Source: an uncultured Pelagibacteraceae bacterium
GTDB taxonomy: Bacteria > Pseudomonadota > Alphaproteobacteria > Pelagibacterales > Pelagibacteraceae
Assembly (NCBI GenBank): GCA_902536205.1
Contig: CACAWM010000006.1
Coordinates: 1-24,403 of the forward strand
DNA length: 24,403 nt
Direction of reading: 5' to 3'
Shown: positions 8,274 to 15,592 of the stretch, one piece after another
Layout: each line of letters starts with the position of its first letter
Numbering within the stretch: position 1 is the first letter of the stretch
Notes under the pieces: generated by a model
What the model saw: the letters and a program-made list of their open reading frames with translations, nothing else
The model's database searches: none
What the model was told of the DNA's origin: nothing
Translations under genes and position numbers: made by a program

Positions 8274-8303
8274 TAACTATAAGCCTATAATAACTATAAG
8301 CCT
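8274..8303 (-). repeat. 13-bp direct repeat at the TPR gene/ispE junction
   Basis: TAACTATAAGCCT occurs at 8274-8286 and again, perfectly, at 8291-8303, a period of 17 bp. On the minus strand the copy at 8303-8291 holds the last sense codons and the stop (TAG, 8296-8294) of the TPR gene, and the other copy fills most of the spacer up to the ispE start codon. The spacer therefore looks like a local duplication of the end of the upstream gene. Confidence 0.8.
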
Positions 8304-9982
8304 TTAATCAACTTTTGTTCTATTATTTTTTTTAATTCATTTTCAGTTTGTTTAAGATTTAACACATAATTCCAATAATATCTGGCTTGTATCTTGTTTC
8401 CATTTTTCCATAATACATCTCCATAATGGTCGTTCACTACTGGATCGCCTGGCAACAACCTTACTGCTAATTGAAGATAATCTTTAGCCTCCTTAAATCT
8501 TTCAAGTTTAAATAATGCCCAGCCTAGTGAGTCAGTTATGTAGGGATCATTTGATCTTAGCTTGTTCGCTTTCTCTAGCATATTCAATGATTTGTTAATT
8601 TTTATACCTTGTTCAATCCACGAGTATGCCAAGTAATTTATCACGTAAGCCTGATCTGGATTAACTTCTAAAGATGCTAACAAATCTTTTTCTGCGCTTT
8701 TCCATTCTCCAATTCTTTCATATGCAACACCTCTTCCGTCAGTTACCTCTGAATATAATGGATGATCTTTATTTACTTGATTTAATACTTTTGTATAAAA
8801 TGGAATTGACTCTTTAAATTTTTCATTATTTTTCAAAAATTCCGCATAATCAAAAATTTCATAAATATTTTTATTTAATAAATTATTATAAGACTCGCTT
8901 AAAAGTTTTAATGCCTCTTTTTTATCATCTTCCTGAATATAAATTTTTGCAATTTGTTTTGATGAATGCCAATTAAAAGCTTCTCCTTTATTACTAAGAT
9001 TACCATAGATTTTTTTTGCTTTATTTAAATTACCAACCTTAAAATAATTCTCAGCTAATAATGTATCGTAAGAAAGAAAATCTTCATTGAGATACTTTGC
9101 TAAATTTAGATAGAAATTTGAGAGAGGGTATATAGACTGTGAAGATAAAGCATTTGAAGCAATGTATAAAATTTCAGCAATAACATCCCCTTCCTCCTCA
9201 CAATTAAATACAGAAATATTTTTATTTTTCTCTAAATCAATCTTATATTGATTGAGTAACAAATTTCTGGGATAAAGTGTAAGGGCGGAATTTACAATCT
9301 TTTTTGCATTATCCAGCATTTCATTTGAAGCTTTGTATGATGCATGAAAATAATTATATCTCGAAAAATCTATTTCTTGATTTGAAGTTATTTTAATAAA
9401 AAGATCGTCAGTATTTTGATTATCAAAATAGCAATTTAAAAAAACATTTTGTATTTTCTTTAAATTTTGAAATCTCTCATCTAATTTTTCAAGATCTATA
9501 GTGGCTTGATCTAAGTTAGTTAAGTTAGACCAATTATAAAGGGAGTCTGAAATATAATTATTTAAAATAAATTTTGAATTTTTGTTCTTCGCCTTTAGAA
9601 AATATTCTCTTGCTAAATCAAGGTTAGAATTTTTAAGATAAAACATACCTGAAATAAGGTGACTTTCAAAGATATCGAGTTTTTGTTTTTCAAGTTTTCT
9701 AGAGAAATAGAATGCCTCCCTAATATTTCCAGAATTTATAAGAGAGTATAAATACTTGATTGAATAATTTATGTGTTTTTTTTCTAGCCCATTCAATTTT
9801 TTCAAATATTGAAGAGAGTCTTCGTATTTATTATCGTTTAATAATAAGATTCCTGAAAAATAGTCAGATACACTTTCTGCTTTATCGAATCTTTCCAAAG
9901 ATTTTGCTGGTAATGTGGATAATAATAAAGCAATTAAAAAAATTTGTCCTATAGTCTTATAAATGATATTAAAAATTTTCAT
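8294..9982 (-). CDS. Exported tetratricopeptide-repeat protein
   Basis: Specific function is unknown. From ATG 9982 the 562-residue product begins with a Sec-type signal peptide (MKIFNIIYKTIGQ, then a hydrophobic core ending near LPAKS), so it is probably periplasmic or envelope-associated. No lipobox Cys is present. Repeated helical hairpins of TPR type run through the protein and are clearest at the C-terminal end, for example GEWKSAEKDLLASLEVNPD and DSLGWALFKLERFKEAKDY, followed by GDPVVNDHYGDVLWKNGN. The longer frame to 10015 adds MSLCCFFLLSF before the signal and would overlap the divergent glycosylase gene, so ATG 9982 is preferred. This family often precedes ispE in alphaproteobacteria. 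Its start codon is 2 bp from the divergent start codon at 9985. Confidence 0.88.
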   Translation of the reverse strand: MKIFNIIYKTIGQIFLIALLLSTLPAKSLERFDKAESVSDYFSGILLLNDNKYEDSLQYLKKLNGLEKKHINYSIKYLYSLINSGNIREAFYFSRKLEKQKLDIFESHLISGMFYLKNSNLDLAREYFLKAKNKNSKFILNNYISDSLYNWSNLTNLDQATIDLEKLDERFQNLKKIQNVFLNCYFDNQNTDDLFIKITSNQEIDFSRYNYFHASYKASNEMLDNAKKIVNSALTLYPRNLLLNQYKIDLEKNKNISVFNCEEEGDVIAEILYIASNALSSQSIYPLSNFYLNLAKYLNEDFLSYDTLLAENYFKVGNLNKAKKIYGNLSNKGEAFNWHSSKQIAKIYIQEDDKKEALKLLSESYNNLLNKNIYEIFDYAEFLKNNEKFKESIPFYTKVLNQVNKDHPLYSEVTDGRGVAYERIGEWKSAEKDLLASLEVNPDQAYVINYLAYSWIEQGIKINKSLNMLEKANKLRSNDPYITDSLGWALFKLERFKEAKDYLQLAVRLLPGDPVVNDHYGDVLWKNGNKIQARYYWNYVLNLKQTENELKKIIEQKLIKGL

Positions 9983-9984
9983 AA

Positions 9985-10677
9985 ATGATAATAAAAAAAA
10001 ACAACATAAGCTCAATAAAATTAATTAGATATTATAAACTTATTAATTATAATTTAATTTACAATAATAAGGCAATCAATAGATATAAAAAGGACAGTTT
10101 CGAAATTTCTGTCGATAAAGCTAGTAATTTAAAAAAACTTAAAAAATCGATCGCTGAAATTAGAAATTGCACACTAAAAAAAAATGCAAAAAACATAGTT
10201 TTTAGTGATGGTAATCCAAAATCCAAAATTATGCTTATTGGCGAAGCTCCCGGGGCAAATGAAGATGAGGAAGGTTTACCTTTTGTTGGTCGTGCTGGCG
10301 CCTTACTTGATAAAATGCTTACTGCTATAAATTTAGATAGAAAAAAAGTATACATATCAAATATTATTAATTACCGACCACCTGATAATAGAAGACCAAC
10401 AGATGAAGAGATAAAAAGATACTTGCCGTTTATAACCAAACATATTGAGATCATTAATCCGAAAATTTTAGTTTTACTTGGAAGCACAGCTATGAATGCG
10501 CTGATTGGAAACGAAATTGTAATATCTAAAATGAGAGGAAAATGGATTGAAAAAAAATTTGGTAATTGCAAAACATCAGTAATTATTACATTTCATCCTG
10601 CTTTTTTAATGAGGCAGCCAGCACAAAAGAAAATGGCCTGGATAGACTTAAAAATGATAAGAGATAAAAAAATCTGA
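9985..10677 (+). CDS. Uracil-DNA glycosylase, family 4-like (UDG superfamily)
   Basis: It should remove uracil arising from cytosine deamination or dUTP incorporation. The 230-residue protein has the superfamily motif 1 GEAPGANEDEEG (86-97), FVGRAGALLDKML (100-112), the RPPDNRRPTDEE segment (131-142), and motif 2 HPAFLMRQP (204-212). In classical family 4 enzymes four Cys bind a [4Fe-4S] cluster. Here only Cys62 and Cys195 exist: the usual CxxC reads CTLK, the Cys before RPP is Tyr130, and the Cys of the next helix is absent, so a cluster is unlikely. I recall some alphaproteobacterial homologues with WRPP at this site, so this may be a lineage trait. The gene overlaps rnhB by 4 nt (CTGA). 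Confidence 0.9.
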   Translation: MIIKKNNISSIKLIRYYKLINYNLIYNNKAINRYKKDSFEISVDKASNLKKLKKSIAEIRNCTLKKNAKNIVFSDGNPKSKIMLIGEAPGANEDEEGLPFVGRAGALLDKMLTAINLDRKKVYISNIINYRPPDNRRPTDEEIKRYLPFITKHIEIINPKILVLLGSTAMNALIGNEIVISKMRGKWIEKKFGNCKTSVIITFHPAFLMRQPAQKKMAWIDLKMIRDKKI

Positions 10678-11255
10678 CTAAATTTAAAAACAAAACTATA
10701 ATTGCAGGTATTGACGAAGTTGGTAGAGGATGTCTTGCAGGTCCAGTTGTTTCAGCAGCTGTAATACTAAAAGAGGGTATAAATCTAGACGTTCTCAAAG
10801 ACTCCAAAAAAATTAGCTTTAAAAAAAGACAAGAAATTTCAGACCATATTAAATCACATTCTATTTATGCTGTCGGCTTAGCGTCTGTAGACGAAATTTT
10901 AGATTTAAATATACTTCAAGCTTCATTGTTATCAATGAGGAGAGCTTTTGAACAGCTGACCGTAAAGCCAGATTTGACACTTATAGATGGAAATTTTGCT
11001 CCAAGTGGACTAAAAAATTATAAAACTATCATTAACGGTGATGAAAAAATAAAAGTGATTAGCGCGGCTTCTATTATTGCTAAAGTTTATAGAGACAATC
11101 TCATGATTAAACTTGCTGATAAATTTTCCAACTATTCTTGGGAAAGTAACTTTGGTTATGGAACTAAGGCTCATTTAGAAGGTTTAAAAAAATTTGGTAT
11201 TACCTCTCATCATAGAAAAGGTTTCAAACCCATACACAAGATATTGTCGAACTAA
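10674..11255 (+). CDS. rnhB: Ribonuclease HII with a probable CTG start codon
   Basis: RNase HII cleaves RNA in RNA-DNA hybrids and starts removal of misincorporated ribonucleotides. An ATG/GTG/TTG-only search finds just the C-terminal part from 10926, but the frame is open from 10668 (in-frame TAA at 10665-10667) and encodes the essential N-terminus IAGIDEVGRG with catalytic Asp14/Glu15, then DSKKIS, LIDGN (Asp105) and ISAASIIAKVYRD (Asp141). The only plausible initiator before IAGIDEVGRG is CTG at 10674, which overlaps the upstream TGA as CTGA, the same geometry as the common ATGA coupling. This gives 193 residues, normal for the family. No strong Shine-Dalgarno is seen, consistent with coupled re-initiation. 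Confidence 0.92.
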   Translation: MTKFKNKTIIAGIDEVGRGCLAGPVVSAAVILKEGINLDVLKDSKKISFKKRQEISDHIKSHSIYAVGLASVDEILDLNILQASLLSMRRAFEQLTVKPDLTLIDGNFAPSGLKNYKTIINGDEKIKVISAASIIAKVYRDNLMIKLADKFSNYSWESNFGYGTKAHLEGLKKFGITSHHRKGFKPIHKILSN

Positions 11256-11333
11256 GAATCTCTAACACAAGAGGACTCATTTTTTTATCAAAAGGGTTTG
11301 ACCCTGGATTCAATTTAGGGTTGAATCCAAAAA
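11256..11333 (+). promoter_or_regulatory. ccrM upstream control region: four GANTC sites and overlapping inverted repeats
   Basis: This 78-bp gap before ccrM contains four GANTC sites, the expected CcrM target: 11256-11260, 11274-11278, 11307-11311 and 11323-11327. The last two sit in the arms of a perfect 9-bp inverted repeat, TGGATTCAA (11305-11313) and TTGAATCCA (11321-11329), with a 7-nt loop, ending 4 nt before the ATG. A second small repeat, AGGGT (11293-11297) with ACCCT (11301-11305), shares its ACCCT with a further AGGGT at 11317-11321, so alternative pairings are possible. TTGACC at 11298-11303 is a fair -35, and TTGAAT (11321-11326) a weak -10 at 17-bp spacing, which would give a nearly leaderless transcript. 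Autoregulation through methylation is inference. Confidence 0.6.
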
Positions 11334-12407
11334 ATGTTAAAGTTGTCAAACCAAATTATTAATGGAGATTGTTTAAAGGAAATAAAAAAAATTCCTGATA
11401 AGTCTTTCGATTTAGTTTTTGCTGATCCACCTTACAACATGCAGATTGGTGAAAAATTAACTCGTCCAGATGCAAGCAAAGTGAATGGTGTAAATGATAA
11501 GTGGGATCAATTTAATAGTTTCAAACATTACGATGAATTCTGCATTGCTTGGCTTAATGAGTGTAAAAGAATTCTAAAAGATAATGGAAGTATCTGGGTA
11601 ATAGGATCATATCATAATATTTTTCGTCTAGGATATCACTTGCAAAATTTAAATTACTGGCTGCTTAATGATGTAATTTGGAGAAAGAATAATCCTATGC
11701 CAAATTTTAGAGGTACACGATTTACTAACGCACATGAAACTCTTATCTGGGCTTCAAAAAATAAGAAATCAAAATATACTTTTAATTATCAATCTTTAAA
11801 ATGCTTAAATGATGACCTGCAGATGAGATCGGACTGGACATTACCAATTTGCAACGGAAAAGAAAGACTTAAGAAAAACAGAAAAAAAATTCACTCTACA
11901 CAAAAACCAGAGGCTCTTTTACATAGAATTATTTTAGCTACTACAAACAAAGGTGATGTCATCTTTGATCCATTTTTAGGTACTGGAACAACAGCGGTGG
12001 TAGCTAAAAAATTAGGTAGAAAATATTTTGGAATAGAAAGAGATAAAAATTATTTCAAAGCTGCTGGTGAAAGAATTAAAAAAGCTAAGGTAATCGAGGA
12101 TGAATATTTAGATACTATTGAAAACAATAAATCAAAACCAAGAGTACCTTTTGGTTCTCTTGTAGAACTAGGAATATTAAAGCCAGGTACTACCCTATTT
12201 GATCCTAAAAAGAAGATTAATGCTAAAATTATGGCTGATGGAAGTATCAAATATAAAGAGTCAGAGGGTTCAATTCATAAAGTGGCAGCAACAATTATGG
12301 GAGCAGAAAGCTTTAACGGTTGGACTTATTGGCATTGTAATATTAATGGATCCACTGTTGTAATTGATAGTTTAAGACAAAAATTTATCTCAGAAACTAA
12401 AGCTTAA
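11334..12407 (+). CDS. ccrM: Cell-cycle-type adenine DNA methyltransferase CcrM (GANTC)
   Basis: CcrM is a solitary N6-adenine methyltransferase that methylates GANTC and links gene expression to replication in alphaproteobacteria. The 357-residue protein has the beta-class motif order: catalytic DPPY first (31-34, in FADPPYNMQ), then the family-specific LTRPDASKVNGVNDKWDQF (42-60), and the SAM-binding FDPFLGTGTT last (211-220). Residues about 268-355 form the C-terminal RAMA-type domain (VPFGSLVELGILKPGT, FNGWTYWHC) found in CcrM and its close relatives. No restriction endonuclease gene lies beside it, supporting an orphan regulatory role. The upstream gap carries four GANTC sites. The 3' end overlaps a convergent flavoprotein gene by 4 bp. 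Confidence 0.95.
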   Translation: MLKLSNQIINGDCLKEIKKIPDKSFDLVFADPPYNMQIGEKLTRPDASKVNGVNDKWDQFNSFKHYDEFCIAWLNECKRILKDNGSIWVIGSYHNIFRLGYHLQNLNYWLLNDVIWRKNNPMPNFRGTRFTNAHETLIWASKNKKSKYTFNYQSLKCLNDDLQMRSDWTLPICNGKERLKKNRKKIHSTQKPEALLHRIILATTNKGDVIFDPFLGTGTTAVVAKKLGRKYFGIERDKNYFKAAGERIKKAKVIEDEYLDTIENNKSKPRVPFGSLVELGILKPGTTLFDPKKKINAKIMADGSIKYKESEGSIHKVAATIMGAESFNGWTYWHCNINGSTVVIDSLRQKFISETKA

Positions 12408-13537
12408 TCCTTATAAACTTTACCTAAGTATCTTTTTACAAAAAATTTACGTTTTACCAAAAACTTCAAAAATAGATTTCTAACGTTTTGAATAATTTTG
12501 CTTGAAAAGTGAAATGCAAAGAAGTTAAAATTTGATCTGCTTCTAATAATTTTTGCCCTTTTTGATCTAATTTCAAAATAGTTATTTTCTTTATCAAGCT
12601 TATCTTTTGTCAATAAATTAAATATTTCAAAAGCACTTTCTATAGATTGTCCAGCACCTTGTGCGAGTGTTGGCAAAAATCCATTAAAGGCATCTCCAAT
12701 ATAAAATACCTTTTTGTTAGAAGAAGGCATAATTTTTGAAGTAAAATATAAAGGCCATGTTTTAATTTCATTCTCAAATATATTTTTTAATTTTGGATTT
12801 TGTTTTAAAACTATTTCTTGAACTAACTTTTTGATGTTATCAGGCTCATATTTTTTACATCTAATTATACAAACCATATTAAGTTCTTTTTTTTTATTTA
12901 TTGGATAAAGAACAATATGACTGTTACTTCCAAGCATTAAACTTATATTTTCTTCATTTATATCAAATTCAAATTTTGAATTTAAAATTACTCTTGCTGC
13001 AATGGCTTTTTTAAATCTTGGCTCATTTTTTTTTGTTTCGAAAAAAGACCTAGTGTTTGAAAATATTCCATCAGCAGCAATAACGAAATCTACAAGATCA
13101 TTTGTATTGTCATCAAATTTGATAAGAACTTTGTCTTTAATTTCGGAAACTTCTTTCATTTTTTTTCCAAATCTTAAATGCTGTGTGTAAATATCTTCTT
13201 TTAAAAATTCGATTAAAGTAGATCTTTGAAGGGTTGTGTATTTTGCTTCTGAGCTATTAAACTTAGATAAATTTAAATCACATATTTTTTCATTTTGTAT
13301 ATTATAAAAATCTATTGTTTTTGGGTGAAAAATTTTTTCGTTATTAATTTTATTAAAACTTATTTGATTTAAAATTTTTATACTGTTAGTTGCTAATTGA
13401 ATACCGTAGCCCTCCTCAAGAGACAAACTTTCTTCTCTTTCATAAACCATAAATTCATGTTCTGTATATTTTTTAATTAAATTTGCTAAAGTTAATCCTG
13501 CTATACCAGCGCCAATTATTGCAATTTTTTTTTTCAT
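12404..13537 (-). CDS. FAD-dependent class A monooxygenase (UbiH/salicylate hydroxylase-like)
   Basis: This is probably a flavin hydroxylase acting on an aromatic or quinone precursor; the substrate cannot be read from the sequence. The 377-residue protein shows the FAD dinucleotide-binding GxGxxG at residues 9-14, an acidic residue ending the second strand (VYERE, about 31-35), GYGIQLATNS (43-52), the DG motif in AADGIFSNTR (154-163), and the GD motif GDAFNGFLPTLAQGAG (281-296). The layout matches group A monooxygenases. The C-terminal 40 residues are Lys/Arg/Phe-rich. A role in ubiquinone hydroxylation would fit the respiratory context but is a guess; degradation of an aromatic compound is the alternative. 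Its ATG shares one base with the mutY stop (TAATG), and it ends against ccrM. Confidence 0.82.
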   Translation of the reverse strand: MKKKIAIIGAGIAGLTLANLIKKYTEHEFMVYEREESLSLEEGYGIQLATNSIKILNQISFNKINNEKIFHPKTIDFYNIQNEKICDLNLSKFNSSEAKYTTLQRSTLIEFLKEDIYTQHLRFGKKMKEVSEIKDKVLIKFDDNTNDLVDFVIAADGIFSNTRSFFETKKNEPRFKKAIAARVILNSKFEFDINEENISLMLGSNSHIVLYPINKKKELNMVCIIRCKKYEPDNIKKLVQEIVLKQNPKLKNIFENEIKTWPLYFTSKIMPSSNKKVFYIGDAFNGFLPTLAQGAGQSIESAFEIFNLLTKDKLDKENNYFEIRSKRAKIIRSRSNFNFFAFHFSSKIIQNVRNLFLKFLVKRKFFVKRYLGKVYKD

Positions 13538-14538
13538 TAGAATAAAGTTGAAACTTGATTAAATATTCTTTTGGTAAAACTAGGAATAAATTCTTTATTG
13601 TTATTTAAAGAGTACCAATTATATGATTTTGGAATCTTATTTGAAAATTTATAATATAAATTTATATTAAGACTTAAGTTTGAAATTGAATTTTTATAAT
13701 TTTTTAAAAATTTCCAATCTTTATTTACAGAATTATTTTTCATTTCTTTCATTAATGGTAAATTGAAATTCTTAAGAAATTTAATTTCATTCTCTTTTGT
13801 CAAAGCTATCTGTTTTTTTTTACTCACAAAACAAAAAATGTTGTAGTTCATAACTTTTATTTTTCTTTTTTTAATAGTTTCAATCTTATTTGACGATTTA
13901 AAATACCTACAACTTTTATTCAAACAACATTGACTACATTTTGGGTCTTTTGGTTTGCAAATTAAGGCTCCAAATTCCATTAATGCTTCAACAAAATCCG
14001 AGTTTCTGTTTGTAACGAAAAGATTTTTTTTATTGGAATCAATTAACTTTACAAAATTTATTCTCGACTCATTTTTATTTAAATACCTTGAAAACACTCT
14101 TTTTACATTACCATCTATAGCTATTGTTGGGTGATTATGAATAAACCCTAACAAAGCGTTACCGGTATAATCACCAATTCCAGGTAACTTTTTTATTTCT
14201 TTTAAGTTATTTGGTAGCTTAGAATTGTATACTTTTACAAGTAATTTAACTGTTGCCAATAAATTCTTTGCTCTTCTGTAATAACCTAAACCTTCCCAGA
14301 GCTTAAGAATTTGATTTTCATTTATTTTAGATAAAGACTTGAGTGTCTTATATTTATTAGTAAATTTATTGAAATAAGGAATAACTGTTTTTACCTGTGT
14401 TTGTTGCAGCATAAATTCACTTAAAAGTCTGTAATAAAGCCTTTTTGGTGATTTTTTGCTAACACGCCAGGGTAAATTACGTTTGCTATTATCATACCAA
14501 GCAAGAATTTTTTTTGATAAAGTTGAGCTTAAATGCAT
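13537..14538 (-). CDS. mutY: A/G-specific adenine DNA glycosylase MutY
   Basis: MutY removes adenine mispaired with 8-oxoguanine. From ATG 14538 the protein is 333 residues. It has the N-terminal ILAWYDNSKRNLPWR (11-25), the catalytic Glu41 within SEFMLQQTQVKTVIPYF, the helix-hairpin-helix LPGIGDYTGNA (118-128), the catalytic Asp142 in AIDGNVKRV, and the [4Fe-4S] ligands C194, C201, C204 and C210 in the C-X6-C-X2-C-X5-C pattern. The C-terminal third is a divergent, shortened NUDIX-like 8-oxoG recognition domain. A longer frame starts at 14574, but the extra residues are not family-like and would run far into the divergent gene. Even with ATG 14538 the two coding regions overlap by 6 bp at ATGCAT. 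Confidence 0.96.
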   Translation of the reverse strand: MHLSSTLSKKILAWYDNSKRNLPWRVSKKSPKRLYYRLLSEFMLQQTQVKTVIPYFNKFTNKYKTLKSLSKINENQILKLWEGLGYYRRAKNLLATVKLLVKVYNSKLPNNLKEIKKLPGIGDYTGNALLGFIHNHPTIAIDGNVKRVFSRYLNKNESRINFVKLIDSNKKNLFVTNRNSDFVEALMEFGALICKPKDPKCSQCCLNKSCRYFKSSNKIETIKKRKIKVMNYNIFCFVSKKKQIALTKENEIKFLKNFNLPLMKEMKNNSVNKDWKFLKNYKNSISNLSLNINLYYKFSNKIPKSYNWYSLNNNKEFIPSFTKRIFNQVSTLF

Positions 14539-15018
14539 AGTAAAAATAATAATAAAACTCAGGTGTTCATACAAGGACTAAGACCTTTTTCAAGTTTAAT
14601 ACCTAAGACTTTAAAAAAACATGTTAGGAAAGGCAGCTATAATTACTCAAATATTATTGATAAATGGACAAAAATTGTGAACAAAGAAATTTCCGATGCA
14701 TGTTATCCAGAATCAATTAAAATGGGAAAGAATTTTAAAGATGGCACACTTGTTTTAAATGTTATTCACGGCAAGGAATTACAAATAGAGTATAAAAAAA
14801 GGGAAATAATTGACAAAATCAATTCTTTCTTTGGATATAGTTGTATAAGTCATGTCACATTGAAAATTATGCAAAAAAAAACAATCTCGAGAGATAATGT
14901 TTTTCCTAAAATTAAGAATAATTACAAAATTGAGCAAAAAATGAAAAAAGTAAATGATAGTAACTTAAAAACCTCGCTTAGTAATTTTTTAAAGGCATTC
15001 AATGATAGAAATAAATAA
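14533..15018 (+). CDS. DciA-like (DUF721) protein
   Basis: DUF721 proteins include DciA, the replicative helicase (DnaB) operator found in bacteria that lack DnaC; many alphaproteobacterial members are simply annotated DUF721. In this 161-residue protein the domain covers about residues 35-115. Visible features are the helix IIDKWTKIVNKEIS, CYPESIKMG, the beta strands GTLVLNVIHGKEL, and IIDKINSFFGYSCISHVTLKI, where the I-FGY-V-L pattern is typical. The mutY-DUF721-dsbA-smc order supports the call. ATG 14533 abuts the divergent mutY start in the palindrome ATGCAT; an in-frame GTG encoding the Val of TQVFIQG is an alternative start. The end overlaps the dsbA-like gene by 17 bp. A role as helicase loader is inference. 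Confidence 0.82.
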   Translation: MHSKNNNKTQVFIQGLRPFSSLIPKTLKKHVRKGSYNYSNIIDKWTKIVNKEISDACYPESIKMGKNFKDGTLVLNVIHGKELQIEYKKREIIDKINSFFGYSCISHVTLKIMQKKTISRDNVFPKIKNNYKIEQKMKKVNDSNLKTSLSNFLKAFNDRNK

Positions 15019-15592
15019 ACTGTTAAAGTTATCATTTATAATATTTTGTATCTTTTTTGTTAGAGCAGAAAGCCAAATATTAAGCATAGGTGACTCAAAT
15101 GCTAAAGTTACTGTAAAAGTTTTTTCGTCATTAACATGTCCACATTGTGCAAATTTTCACACAAACATTTTTAATAATCTTAAGAAAGAATATATTGATA
15201 AAGGTCTTGTAAAATTTGAACATCACGCTTTCCCACTTGATTTGGCAGCTTTAAACGCTGAAGTAGTTGTTAGGTGTCAAAAAGATATTGATAAAAAATT
15301 TCAATTATTAGAAAAAATTTATGAAAAACAAAAATCTTGGGCTATTGGATCTGATATTAATAAAATCAATAAATTAATAAAAAAAATTGCTTTAAATTAT
15401 GATTTAACTGAGGAAAAAATGGAAGCATGTCTTAACGACGACAACGCACAAGATGAGATTCTTAATCAGAGAATTGAAGCTCAAAAACTTTATAATATTG
15501 ACTCCACCCCAACAGTGATTATCAACGATAAAAAGTACTCTGGTAAAGTTGATTATAAAAATTTTAAAAAATTTATAGAAAAGAATTTATAA
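15002..15592 (+). CDS. DsbA-family thiol:disulfide oxidoreductase, periplasmic
   Basis: This protein probably introduces or isomerises disulfides in exported proteins. The 196-residue precursor has a Sec signal (hydrophobic core about 7-20, MIEINKLLKLSFIIFCIFF) followed by a thioredoxin-fold domain. The active site CPHC is at residues 46-49 within SSLTCPHCANFH, and the cis-Pro loop is in DSTPTVIIN near residue 170. The helical insertion between them (about 80-150) fits the DsbA/DSBA-like thioredoxin (Thioredoxin_4) type. It overlaps the DciA-like gene by 17 bp and ends on the base before the smc ATG. In alphaproteobacteria this class is often annotated as DsbA or a 27-kDa outer-membrane-like thioredoxin. 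The electron partner (DsbB) is not in the window. Confidence 0.88.
   Translation: MIEINKLLKLSFIIFCIFFVRAESQILSIGDSNAKVTVKVFSSLTCPHCANFHTNIFNNLKKEYIDKGLVKFEHHAFPLDLAALNAEVVVRCQKDIDKKFQLLEKIYEKQKSWAIGSDINKINKLIKKIALNYDLTEEKMEACLNDDNAQDEILNQRIEAQKLYNIDSTPTVIINDKKYSGKVDYKNFKKFIEKNL

Noticed and set aside
10926..11255. 109-codon TTG-started version of rnhB
   Set aside because: It lacks the catalytic N-terminus, which is plainly encoded upstream in the same frame; it is a gene-caller truncation, not a pseudogene.
11305..11329. Inverted repeat before ccrM as a terminator for rnhB
   Set aside because: The stem is followed by an A run, not a T run, on the plus strand, and the ccrM ATG starts 4 nt later. 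Terminator activity on the minus strand has no gene to serve.
11334..12407. CcrM as part of a restriction-modification or defence system
   Set aside because: No endonuclease or specificity gene is adjacent; the RAMA-type C-terminus and LTRPD...DKWDQF signature point to the solitary cell-cycle enzyme.
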